Below are positions 1 through 10,776 of a DNA stretch of 64,000 nt, piece by piece. Below the pieces are notes generated by a model. It saw nothing but the letters and a program-made list of their open reading frames with translations. It made no database searches and was not told where the DNA came from. Source of the stretch: Oscarella lobularis (Eukaryota; Porifera; Homoscleromorpha; Homosclerophorida; Oscarellidae); NCBI RefSeq assembly GCF_947507565.1, contig NC_089175.1, forward strand, positions 1,911,733-1,975,732, in the 5' to 3' direction. The stretch's first letter is position 1, and each line of letters starts with the position of its first letter. Both the position numbers and the translations under genes were made by a program.

Positions 1-2029
1 ATACGAAATTCTCTTCTCATCTTGCAAAAGGTATCTGCGCGATTTTCCGGCGCGTCGACGATTTGTTTAATTTGACGTTCTCCTATTCAGATTGTCGAAT
101 TCTACCCCGTTATAATGAGTCTCGGCGACGCGTTGGAGACGCGAATTTTGAGAATTCGCGACGAGGAGAAAGAGGAGAGAAAGGATTTGCACGCTCTTGC
201 TCTCGGGTATTCCGCTCCCCGCGCGCAAGATTTGTGACGGGCGGCGTCCAATCGATTGATTATTTTAGATACATAGGTTTGCTTCGAAATTGCCAGAAAC
301 GATACGTTCCCGAAAGTCAGTTTCACATAAAAAGCGAAAGGGAACTAGCAGCAGTAAGAAATCCGAAATTTATTGTTTCCGGCTTGGTACCAATTGGGCG
401 AACGTCTCAGCAAGCGCGACAATCCACGTCCGGATTGAGCGAATCCAAGCAAACAGTGAGAGAGAGAGAGAGATTAGAGTATTGCCAGATGATTGATCTT
501 CTTTTGTGCCCTTAGGACGGAGAAACAGGCGGCTCGTCCAATCAGGGTACAGGAATCCACACTAGAATTATTGCACGGTACGTCCTCTCATCCTTCCTTT
601 CCATTCCATGTTTAATGCAGAGAAGTCAAAGTTGCACAGGTCAGTTTTAATTTTTAATTAATTAATTAATTAATTTTGGTACGATTTTAGTCTCAGAAAG
701 GAAAAGACGCCGTCTTCGTCGCCGAGTTCGACTCCTCGCGTCGTCGTGAGAGAAGAGGCGTCGGCGACGGCGAAATCGATGCAGAGTCCAGGACGCAGTG
801 GCGGTGGACGGGAATTGAGTGCCGGCGACGACAAGAGGCCGTCGTCGCAGTCGCAACAATCGCAGCAGGGCCTTCGACCTAGCGGCGGCAATTCGCGAAA
901 AGACGACGGAGCCGTTTCGCCTGGAAGAAGGGAAAGGGATCGCGGCGAGAGCGCTCGCGGACACGACGCGCCGCCTTCTTTTTCTTCGTCGTCGTCGTCT
1001 AGAGACGACAAAGTCGATCACGATTCCGAGTAGGATTGTTTTCCTACTCTCGCTGCGTTTTCTATTAATTAATCTTCTCAGAAGGGACAAGTACAAGAGA
1101 CGAAGTCGCGATTCGAGTCGAGATTCTTCGAAGGAGACGGCGGCGAGTGGACGATCGTCGAAAGAGTCCGGAAAGAAGTTCGACGACGACTGGAAGAAAG
1201 GAGGAAAAGATACGCATTCGCCTTCCGTGCACGCAAAGTTTCACGACCCCGATGACGACGTCAGAGGTGAGAACGGGGAAAGGACTTCGTGTACGTGGCC
1301 AATCGACGAAATGTTCTCTGTAGATTCGAAAAGACGGAAAGTGTCTTCAAAGGTGATTTCTTCCTTGAGCGCGATTTTTTTGTTGAGTAGCGATTTTTAG
1401 GACGAACCGTCGCCGAGAAACGTTGGTCGCGATCGCGACAGAAGCGACAAGGATAAGGTCTTAAATTTATCGCACACAGTTTCGTCCGTCTCAACTTCAC
1501 GTTCTCGTCCAAGGGTCACGAAGGAAATGAAAAGGAGCGAGAAAGGGATAAACTTAAGCTCAACGAACGCAAAAGAGCGACCGCTGTGAGGCAACGTGCC
1601 CGTGTCTCGCTGCAACGAGTCAATCGTATCTTTTCAGGACAGAGAAAAGGAATCAAATGGAGACGCTAAGCGTCACAAGTCGGAGACGGAATCTCAAGCA
1701 GGAACCGGAGGAGCCGCCGGGGGATCGTCGACCGCGAAGGATCAACCAGCAAAGGTAGATTGAATCGAGTTTTCTCCCGAAGTGGACGAACGGTTTTTAG
1801 CCGAAGCGTATGATTCGTCTCAATCGAGCTCCGTCGCCAGCCGACAAGAAAGTCAGCGCGAATACAAAAAAAAGGGACCTGTGTTGTAACGCTGTCTTCC
1901 CCTCTCCCCTTTCGTTCTCTTAGCCGACTCGGAGTTCGCGTGAGTCGTCTGTTCGCGGGAGCGGGGGAAACTCTGATCCGAAGATTCGCGACGGTCGAAG
2001 TGTGATCAGTACGAGAGCGTCGAGAGAAC

Positions 2030-2069
<40 letters not shown>

Positions 2070-2211
2070 CGATCCAAACAAAAGGCAGTATCCTTTCATT
2101 TTCAAAAAAGCCGTTCTTTGTGCACGCGTTTGCCCTTGACTTTATTTTCTCAGCGGTAGTAGCGGCGGCGGTGCCGGACATCAGCATCAGCATCAGAGGG
2201 AAAAACATTGA
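1..2211 (+). CDS. THOC2: THO complex subunit 2, C-terminal part (5' end outside window)
   Basis: THOC2 is the large scaffold of the nuclear THO/TREX complex, which couples transcription to mRNA export. Only the 3' part of the gene lies in the window. Phase-consistent exons at 1-30, 91-about 211 and from 270 give a conserved-looking stretch with short motifs such as EEKEERKDLHALALGY and KRYVPESQFH, which resembles the end of the Tho2 domain. Exons from about 690 onward encode a charged, Ser/Arg/Lys/Asp-rich disordered tail (RDKYKRRSRDSSRDSSKE, SKRRKVSSK), as in metazoan THOC2. The tail contains a run of about 13 Gly from a (GGC)n tract at about 2033-2069 and ends in an HQHQHQREKH tail before TGA at 2209-2211. 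At least eight short introns are used. The assignment rests on recalled family similarity; the low-complexity tail alone would not identify it. Confidence 0.68.
656..675. repeat. (TTAA)n simple repeat in a THOC2 intron
   Basis: Tandem TTAA/ATTA units just before a splice acceptor. The same simple repeat recurs in many introns and spacers of this window. Confidence 0.9.
2033..2069 (+). repeat. (GGC)n trinucleotide repeat encoding poly-glycine in THOC2
   Basis: An uninterrupted GGC run inside the last large THOC2 exon, read as about 13 consecutive glycines. It is likely to vary in length between individuals. Confidence 0.85.
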
Positions 2212-2459
2212 AAAAATTTTTGGCGAGGAAAATCTACGTGTGAGTAATTTCCCTGCTCCTTTTCATGCGATTTTAAACTAACGAGATCAAGTCAAATGAA
2301 AGCTTCCTCGTGCCCTTTATTTATCCGCGGACACAAGACAAATGTGAAAACGCGGAAACTATATTTGCAAACGTGCCACCAACAAGAGGGAGGGGGTAAG
2401 GTGCTCGCTCGAACCATCCATGCAACGTTTGTTGTATGTATGATTCAAGTCTAACGACA

Positions 2460-4658
2460 TTAGACAAAGTAGAGTTCTACTGCAAATTCAGGTCGAAAAA
2501 CAGCGTGCGTTTTCTTCTTGTGAGGATTGTCGAGTTCCTGCCTCGTCAATCGCAATCTGAAGAAAGAAAGAAAATGCATTTATCAGTTGCAACAACAACG
2601 CCCATGGAGCACATGAACGTACTTCGTTTCCTTGCCTACGAATCCGGTATTAAAATGAAAAAAGAAGAGACAGTGTCCGTACAATTTTCGCAGCTTCACT
2701 TTCTGGAGAAACACGTACAGATTAGAGGCGAAATATTGAGGCAGCTCTCACCGTTCTGCAGTGAAATTTGATGGCAACGTCTCCGGAAAACAGAGGACAA
2801 ACGTCGTCCTTAAAATTAAACAGCGCGAAATCCTCGCCCGAGTTGAAGAACGGTTCCACGCCGGGGGTCGAATTCAAATCAACGTCGAGTAGAAGTCGTC
2901 TTTCGGAGTCGAGAACTTGCATTCTCAAATCGGACCCGTCGCCCATGCCAACGCCTAGAAAAAAAGAAAAAGCTCGACATGAGAAACAAAAATTGACGTT
3001 CAAGTAATCAATCGACCTTTAATCGCATCTATTTGTATTGATCGAATTCGAAGTGGTATAGGCTCGGGTACGACGCCGCCGTTTTTCAATATGAAGTTGT
3101 AGTATTCGACGTAGCGTTGCTGCGGCAAACGCGCGATTCGTACAGTACGAGGCCTACGCGAAAGAACATCGCTCACCTGACTCGGCGTCTCGACTCCTTG
3201 GAATTTCGATCCTTCCAAAAAATCCGTGCGTCTTTTGCCAAAATACTCCAAACACTCGTCGGCTCTGTCGAAGAGTCCCGCGCGGAGCAGATAAGCGCAC
3301 ACCATGGTACCACTTCGTCCTGCCAGTAGAACAATATGACACGTTATTATTGAATAATTCTTCGTTTCTTTGGATCTGACCCTTTCCGCCTCGGCAGTGA
3401 ATGGCAATGACGTTCTTCGGATCGCTTTCCATCCACTTTTGGACGTTCTCACAAAAGCGAACGATTTCTCTATTATGTACAGTAACTACTTTGATTAATT
3501 AATAATCGACTCAATAGTTGCACTCGCTTTATAGGAGGAACGGTGTGATCGTCTATCAGAATTCTCTCCACGTTGCCGTGAAAGTGAGATGAATCATAAG
3601 CCTTTTCACCTACATTCAACTCTGAATTGATAGGGGAAAAGCGAATGCTACTTGGCGCTACTGCAAAGGTTGTAGACTTTGTAGTGATTGGCGTGCTTTG
3701 TGTCGAGCAATCGAACCACTTCCTAAACAAACCAAAGAACCAAGTAAGTCGCAGAAATTTGCTCAATATAAGTAGAAGGACCCTGATTGGATTTCTATAA
3801 AACCCCATTTTGCCTGACGACGGAAATGACATGGCAATCACCCTGTCTATAACAATGCAGAACGTATTTACCCATCTTGTTTCATATGAACATTGGCGGA
3901 TTACCGGTCACGTAGGTTAGATCAAGATCAAACCCGTCCTCACGATAACGACGCTTGTTTTGAGACACCTAGAATAACATTTCCTATCTGCTTTTTTGAA
4001 CGGATCTGAAAATTCAACCATATGTCTTGAAGCCGCCTGCAGCTGCTTGTGCTCCGTGAAAATTCGAAACCAGAGAACGAAGCGCACGACTCGTGCCAAC
4101 GTGATGAGTCTGTACACAAGAGAACGCGTCTGAGCAGGAAGCTGTCCGTCTCTCGCATTACTTCACATAGCTGTGACCGTTCAATTCGACGTAAACAATG
4201 GTCAGCACAATGGAAACGATGATGATGCACGTGTCGAGTACTTCGTACCACTTTCGAAAGAAGTTTCGTCTTTGGGGAGAAGATGTTCAGGTACGACCAA
4301 AATTAGAATATTTAGCTCACCCTCGCGCAAATATTCTGAGAAGAAGCTCGACCCCAAAATAAGTTACGAAAACAATAGAAACTATTTCATAGTCCTAGAA
4401 CCCATTTTATAGATACTGAAGTTTCAGATTCATTTTATGGATAACCTGGTTGTCGTCACTGTCTGTAGCTAAGCCAATAATAACCACAACGACGTCAGCA
4501 ATTAACACGAGTATCGTAAGAATTCTATATAAAAGAAGTTAATTAAATTAATTAATTAATCAATTAATTTCATTTTCAGCATTGTTTGCGAATGACCTAA
4601 GTGGCAGCGATTCGACGAATTTTCGAACTTTGCGTCTGAATTTTCTATTTGCGGACAT
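2460..4658 (-). CDS. Voltage-sensing phosphatase (TPTE/VSP family)
   Basis: A membrane phosphoinositide phosphatase whose PTEN-like domain is gated by a four-helix voltage sensor. Reading the minus strand from ATG at 4658: a short basic N-terminus; S1 (about 4440-4530); S2 (about 4310-4400); S3 (about 4190-4280, contains KWYEVLDT); S4 (about 4020-4110) with arginines spaced as in YRLITLARVVRFVLWFR; then the phosphatase domain with IAMSFPSSGKMGFYRNPIR. The Cx5R active site is split by an intron and reads HCRGGKGRSGT, so Cys and Arg are both present. KFQGVETPSQ and a C2 domain follow, ending RQELDNPHKKK...FAVELYFV before TAA at 2460-2462. The arrangement matches the Ciona VSP type and differs from PTEN in having the sensor. 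About ten short introns. It is divergent from PGM2 (ATGs 247 bp apart). Confidence 0.88.
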
Positions 4659-4905
4659 GGAGCCGTCAAGTTTTTGAGCATTCAGTGGGGACGAACCGAA
4701 GTTTGGTGTCTTCCTGCATCGTCGGAATCGTTTCGTCGTCTGGATCTACATTGACGCTGGAAGCGTTGACGGCGGTCGGCGTCACGAGCGCGTCCTCGAG
4801 CTCCTCCCTTCGCATGCGAACAACAACGACTCTTGAAAGTCTTCTGCTAGATCTAGAGCACGCTAAAGTGAATTCGCTCTGCCAGAAACGGAAATTCGCC
4901 TCTAT
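4659..4905. promoter_or_regulatory. Divergent intergenic region between the VSP and PGM2 genes
   Basis: These 247 bp separate the start codons of two divergently transcribed genes, so both promoters and 5' UTRs must lie here or overlap the genes. I see no TATA box at a convincing place. The extent is inferred from the start codons only. Confidence 0.5.
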
Positions 4906-7534
4906 ATGTCAGCCGCGAAGAGAGCTAAGGACGACGAAAGCGACGTCATGAATGCGGAGCTAAATTCTAAGCTAGAAGAATGGCTTCTGTGGGATAAAGT
5001 AAGGAGGTCCGACAAAGGGGCGTGTCATTTGACAAAGTCTCCGCGCTCAGAATGAGACGACTAGCCAAGAAATGCTCGAAATAGCGCAACGAAAAGACAC
5101 CGGAAAGCTCGAAGAACTTCTTCTGAATAGAATGGCGTTTGGAACGGCCGGTAAACTCGCTTTCTGGACTCGAGAAATCGATTTTGATTCTACTGTACGT
5201 TTGCAGGATTACGAGCTCGAATGGGACCCGGGTATTCGCAGATGAACGATTTGACGATCGTCCAAACGACGCAGGTACACAGGTGCGCGGATTTCTCGTG
5301 CGTTCGTACGCGCATTTTTCTCCTTTTCAGGGTTTTTGTCGATATCTCGAATCGAAATTTCCGGAATCCGTGCACCGACGCGGCGTTGTTATTGGATACG
5401 ACGCGAGACACAACAGCAAAAGGTTCCGGACGATTTTGCATAAAAAATCCAATAAATAAATAATCTATTCATTTTAATTAATAGATTTGGGCATTTGGCT
5501 GCAGCCGTTTTTCTTAGCCAAGGCATTCGAGTTCAACTATTCTCGGACATTGCAATGACTCCCTACGTCGTATGATATTCTCTTTGCAGGGTCGCTTCAC
5601 ACATTGTAGATGATCCGTTTTTTTTTTCATTTTTCAGCCGTTCAGTGTGACTCATTTCAATGCAGTTGCCGGTATCATGGTCACAGCGTCGCACAATCCT
5701 AAGGAAGATAACGGTTACAAGGTAATTTCAAACTCATTTCTGAAATTTTTGACTCCAGTACGATCCTAATCGAAGGTGTATTGGGAAAATGGAGCCCAAA
5801 TCGTTTCGCCCCACGACAAAGAGATATCGAGTCACATTCTTAGAAACTTGGAACCGTGGCCGTCGTCGTGGGACAGCGAACTCGCCACCAGAAGCGATCT
5901 TCGTCTGGATCCACTTGCCGAAATCAATCAAGCATATCCGAGTCGAATAGGACAAAGCATTGCCGTCAAAAAGTATCAATTAACAACGTGTTTACTTGAG
6001 AGTTGTTTCTAATTTTGGCGTAGTTTAATTGGCAAAGAGACGAAGTTGAAGTTCGTTTATACTGCAATGCACGGCGTCGGATATCGATTTATTCAAAGGC
6101 TTTTTGACGAATTTCATTTGCCCAACGTCATTCCTGTGACGGAGCAGGTGAGTGTAGGTAATGGGGCGTTTTTGATTTGAGCTCTTACTCCAGGTCGATC
6201 CCGATCCCGAGTTTCCCACTGTAAAGTTTCCCAATCCTGAGGAGGGAAAGAGCGCGCTCGATTTGGCAATCAAGACGGCCAATGGGCGCAACGCCACAAT
6301 CATTTTGGCAAATGATCCGGATGCAGATCGGCTGGCATTAGCCGAGAAGCTGCCCAAGTAAACGAACAAACAAGTACACGTTGTCTCGTATACTGACTTG
6401 ACTCTCTTCGCAGCAATCAGTGGAAAGTCTTTAATGGCAACGAAATTGGATCCTTGCTTAGCTACTGGGCTTTATACAATTACAAGCAATCGAATCCAGA
6501 AGGCTTTGAAAGTAAATGAAACGAAATTTTTTTTTGAGATTAACGTATATTTGTTCTGTTTGCTCTTTAGGTGAAAACGTCTACATGCTCGCTAGCACGG
6601 TGTCGTCCAAATTCATTGGATCCATGGCCAGCGTGGAGGGATTTCAATTCGAAGAGACTCTGACGGGTTTCAAGTGGATGGGAAATCGGACAAAGGAACT
6701 GGAAGAGAACGGAAAAACGGTTCTGTTTGCTTACGAAGAAGCCATCGGTGAGACAAGGAAAGTCGAGTTTAATTAGACCGTTAGTGCTCACACTTGACTC
6801 AGGATTTATGTACGGAACGAGCGTATTGGACAAGGACGGCGTGAGCGCGGCAGCTGCACTCGCTCAATTCGCTATTCATCTCGAAATGGAAGGAAAAACG
6901 CTTTCAAGTAAACTCAACGAGCTATATGAAAAGTAATTAATTATATGAGAGAGTCGACTGATGAGCGTATGAACAGATAATGAATTTTTTTCTTATTTGT
7001 AGATACGGATACCACGTGAGTCAAAATTCGTATTTCATATGTCATTCCAAGCCAACGATTCAACGCATTTTTGATCGACTTCGAAAAGACGACAAGGTAC
7101 AGTAGTAGATTCAAGTCATTTTTCTGAGCACTATTTATTTTCTTCGTAGTATCCAAGATCTCTTGGCCAATATCGGATTCTTCACGTTCGCGATCTCACG
7201 ACAGGCTACGACGACTCCAAGCCGGACAATAAGGCGATTTTGCCCACTTCGAAGTCAAGTCAAATGATAACGTTTACGTTCGAAAACGGGTGCGTGGCAA
7301 CGCTGCGAACGAGCGGCACAGAACCGAAGATAAAGTACTATACCGAATTAAAGAACAAGCCCGGCGAAAAGTCAGTAAACATGTGATTAATTGGTATTGG
7401 TATTTGAACGTATCGTTTTTTCACAAAGGGTCAATAGAGATGATTTAATAGCTTTGCTCGACGATATGGTCAAGAGTTTGGTTGCCGAATTTCTTCAGCC
7501 AGAAGTGAACGGGCTTATAGCAAGATCAGACTAA
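4906..7534 (+). CDS. PGM2: Phosphoglucomutase 2 / phosphopentomutase
   Basis: A cytosolic alpha-D-phosphohexomutase that interconverts 1- and 6-phosphates of glucose and, in the PGM2 branch, ribose 1-/5-phosphate. The protein matches human PGM2 along its whole length (about 600 residues) over about 15 exons. Visible motifs in order: [28 protein letters not shown]; the catalytic phosphoserine loop [13 protein letters not shown] (about 5689-5720); [14 protein letters not shown]; the metal-binding DPDADRLA (about 6317-6340); the sugar-binding loop GFKWMGNR and EEAIG; and the phosphate-binding [10 protein letters not shown] (about 7308-7340). All catalytic elements look intact. The start at 4906 gives [13 protein letters not shown] ahead of the conserved region. 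TAA is at 7532-7534. It converges on TRAPPC1 with 37 bp between stop codons. The closely related PGM2L1 function cannot be excluded from sequence alone. Confidence 0.93.
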
Positions 7535-7571
7535 TACGTTCGATGAAACCGATGCAAGTACAGGCACATAT

Positions 7572-8164
7572 TTAGAATATTTTTAGATTGCTAAGAAATG
7601 CATGCAACTGCGACGCGAACAAGTCGCTGTTAATCGGTTCTCCGTACTCGCAAGCGGGATTCCGGATCACACATTCAACATAAATCTAAGCCGAAAATTA
7701 ATTAATTAATTAATTAATTAATTAATGATTTAATGATGCACCTTGCTGTGAAGCTCCCGAAGAATTTCTTTCACGTCGCCGACGTTTAGATCGGTGTTGA
7801 GCACGAATTTCAAGCCCGTCGGTGTCTCGTAGAAGTTGAGTTTGTACGTGCTCGTTCGATACGAAATGAATTTATCTTTACTGCACAAAAAAGGGGTAAG
7901 TGCGAAGGAAGGGATGAAGGGAGGGGTCTCGAACTTACGCATCTACTGGAGACATTCGAGTTACGAAGGATTTGAGCGAGTGAAGCATGCCGTACACAAG
8001 TTTCATTTCCTTTCAGGAGGAGGGGGATAGTTTTGGTCTTGCTCTCTAGGCCAATGTTTCCTCACCTCTTCTTCTGACATTTGGGTCTTTCTCGTTCTCT
8101 TCCATTCTTTGTAGAACAAGCAGGTGCCACTACCGTCGAAAATGTAGAGATTGTAGATCGTCAT
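7572..8164 (-). CDS. TRAPPC1: TRAPP complex subunit 1 (Bet5)
   Basis: A longin-fold subunit of the TRAPP tethering complexes, which act as Rab1/Rab11 exchange factors in ER-Golgi and Golgi traffic. From ATG at 8164 the protein begins MTIYNLYIFDGSGTCLFYKEW, followed by KTQMSEEE, an intron-split middle, then SYRTSTYKLNFYETPTGLKF and VLNTDLNVGDVKEILREL (7740-7870), and a C-terminus GEPINSDLFASQL...FLSNLKIF ending with TAA at 7572-7574. Length (about 145 residues) and motif order match animal TRAPPC1. The penultimate intron contains a (TTAA)n tract at about 7697-7726. Its start codon is only 52 bp from that of NUP58 on the other strand. Confidence 0.92.
7697..7726. repeat. (TTAA)n simple repeat in a TRAPPC1 intron
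   Basis: About seven tandem ATTA units within an intron. Confidence 0.9.
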
Positions 8165-8216
8165 TTTACGGCTTAGCGTGCGGTAGACATACCAAAACAA
8201 AAGAAAAAGCAGCACG
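8165..8216. promoter_or_regulatory. 52-bp head-to-head spacer between TRAPPC1 and NUP58
   Basis: The two start codons are 52 bp apart on opposite strands. The promoters and 5' UTRs must therefore overlap each other or each other's coding sequence, which points to a single bidirectional core promoter. No TATA box is evident. Confidence 0.6.
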
Positions 8217-10606
8217 ATGGCGAACCCAAACCAGCCTCTGGGAATCGGAGGAGGCCTAAGACTAGGAACGGGTCTTGGCACGTCACAACTATCGCAACTA
8301 GCGGCCCAATCGGCCGCATCGACGGGCCAACAGACACTTCAACTCGGCAGGGGACTTGGAACGCAACTCGGAACGACCGTAACAGGATCCACACTAGGTG
8401 GTAAGTTCTACCATATCGATAAAACCAAGCAGAGAACGATTTCTTAGCCCAGACGAGCTCTCTAAGCGCATCTGGAGGCTTGACCCTAGGCGGCGGCGTA
8501 GCCGGACTTCAGTCGTTGTCCTCGACGTCTCAGCCGCTGGGAATCGGGCTCGGAGGCCAAAAAACGTCGACGTCAGGTCTCACGCTGGGATTAGGAGGTC
8601 AGCAGACCGCCGGAGGGTTGACTCTCGGCGCTACCAAACCGACGATTGGAGGCGGATTGAATCTCGGGATGGGAACGACGTCTCTGACTGCCACCAGCAC
8701 CGGTATCGGTGGTGGTCTTTCTCTTGGACAACAACAACCTAAGACGACGATGACGACAGGGGGATTGTCTCTTCAAGCGCCTGCATCGTCTTCGTCTTTA
8801 TCATCATCTGGACTTGGACTCTCTCTATCAGCCGGCTCAAAGGGACTGTCTCTTGGCGGCGGCGGCGCAGGTGGCTTGAGCCTTGGCTCATCGACGATGA
8901 CGGCGACAACGGCTACGAGTGGTAGCACGGGTCTTGGTCTCGGCCTCGGTCTTGGGACGACGTCGACCGCGGGGAGCAGTGCGGCCGGTGGCCTTGGATT
9001 AGGCTTGACTGGTGCAGCTGGTGGAAGCTTGCTCTCCAATTCTTCTTCTTTATCTTCAGCTGCTGCGTCAGCGGGGGGCACTATTGGGAGAGGTCTGGGA
9101 GGCGTCGATCCTCAACCGAGTAAAGGTTATGGGGGGAAATCTGTTTGTTTTTTGTATTTGAGCGTTGGTTCGAAGGATTTCCTTTTTAGATAGTGGAGGC
9201 AGTGTTGGAAAAGCGACGAATCAGCAACTGCCCGATCCTGTGCAAACGATTTATGAAAATTTCACGTAAGCGATTCCACAGCTTCTCTAATCTGTTCTTT
9301 TGATAAACTATTTTTTTTTGTGTTAGGAAATTTATAAAAGAGCAAAAAGGAATCCGAGAAGAGATAAGTCACGCTTCGGATCGCGGACTGAAGAAAGTCA
9401 ACGAAGATGCGAAGACAATGAGCCAGGTTAGAGAGAAAACTTTACCTCTGCATTTTCTTTTTGATTTCAGGGCTACTTTAGGCTTTGTCTCACTTGGTCC
9501 ACATGGTCAAAGCAGACTCGTACGCAGTGAGAGACTTGCGAGGAGAAACTGTCAAGGTTATATTTCTCCAGCGTAATTATATGATTTATTTTTCAAACAA
9601 TTCGAATCTACTAAGGAATTAAAACATGTTGAGATCGCGCAGAGGACGAGAGACACGCCTCCCGGTCTTCAACACGAGAATTTCGCTCCGCACGAGTAAG
9701 TAATTAGTTTAGTGAGGCACCTGATCAATTTTTTAGTGGTGTCTAAATTTGTCTGCTGCAAGGTATTTCGTTGGTTTGGTTCACTTGTACGAACGCCAGA
9801 TGCAAGTTTATCGTCAGCAAATTGAAGAAATGGAAAATCATATGGCGTCCCTGGCAAACGATCCGTCTATTACACCGCAAAGTGCGAAAAACATATTACG
9901 AAATTTTGCGAATAAAAATGTCATCACCTTTTTTACGTCTCCGGTGTTTGTGTAGTTTTGGGCGAAATATTGCGCAAGCAACATGAATCTTTTGTCGGAT
10001 TGGCCGCTCAGATACAAGCGATACACGAAGCCGTTCGAGTCGGTTTTCTTGTCACGAAAACGCTACGTGATTTGTTGTTATATGTATTGTTTTTTCTTTG
10101 CTTTCTAGTTACAAAAGGAGCAGTATCTGAATTACAGGCGAGTTTTCCACAAAGACACGAAAGACGTTTTCGCCACGCGTCGCAGAGCGAAAAGCGGTAG
10201 ATGGATCGAAATAATTAATTAAGAAAATTCCTCCTGAGACGATGTTTTCACAGACGCCTCCAAAAAAGTCTTAGCCGGCCCATCTCCGTTTGGAGGAATG
10301 GCTGGCACGGCCGCTCTCGCGGTCGCAAATCAGCAGACTTCTTCGACGCAGCAGCGTTCAACATTAGGACTCGGACTCGCAGGTTAGACTGTAGGCGACC
10401 CTTCGCGAGCGGGAATCTACAAGGGTTCCTTAGGTGGAGGTGGTACCACGAGCGGACTCGCTATGGGTAGGGGAATGGGCCTAACTGGACTTGGGTCTAC
10501 TGATTTGGGCGTCGGAGGCCTAGCTTTAGGTGAACAGCAGCAGGCTAAGCAGTTTCAGTTGCAGCCCGCGCCACAAAGGCGAAAGCAACCCACTGCTAAG
10601 AGATAG
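8217..10606 (+). CDS. NUP58: Nucleoporin p58/p45 with Leu-Gly instead of Phe-Gly repeats
   Basis: A component of the Nup62-Nup58-Nup54 central channel complex of the nuclear pore. The coiled-coil core is clearly NUP58: PVQTIYENF.KFIKEQKGIREEIS, KHVEIAQRTRDTPPGLQHE (about 9630-9690), YFVGLVHLYERQMQVYRQQ, IEEMENHMASLANDPSITPQ, SFVGLAAQIQAIHEAVR, LQKEQYLNYRRVFHKDTKDVF. A Gly-rich tail ends PQRRKQPTAKR with TAG at 10604-10606. The N-terminal part, about 270 residues from exons 8217-8400 and 8448-about 9124, should carry FG repeats. It is instead built of GLGL, LGLG, LSLGG and TLGLGG units and contains no Phe that I can find; the only FG noticed is SPFGG in the tail. About ten exons, overall length near the usual 600 residues. 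Confidence 0.92.
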
Positions 10607-10776
10607 TAGAGATTCGCTGGCTTGCGATAGCACGAGACTAGGTGCGATTCTTTTTGCCGTGTGACGCATTTAACGTGTGAATGGATTAAACACGCGCGCA
10701 CTGCGGCCCGTTCATTTGACCGCTAGCCTACGGGGAGAGAACAGCGCACAAACGGAGGGGGAGATATTAGCAGAGT

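Noticed and set aside
662-1096. Arg-rich minus-strand frame opposite THOC2
   Set aside because: Produced by the low-complexity CG-rich tail of THOC2 read backwards.
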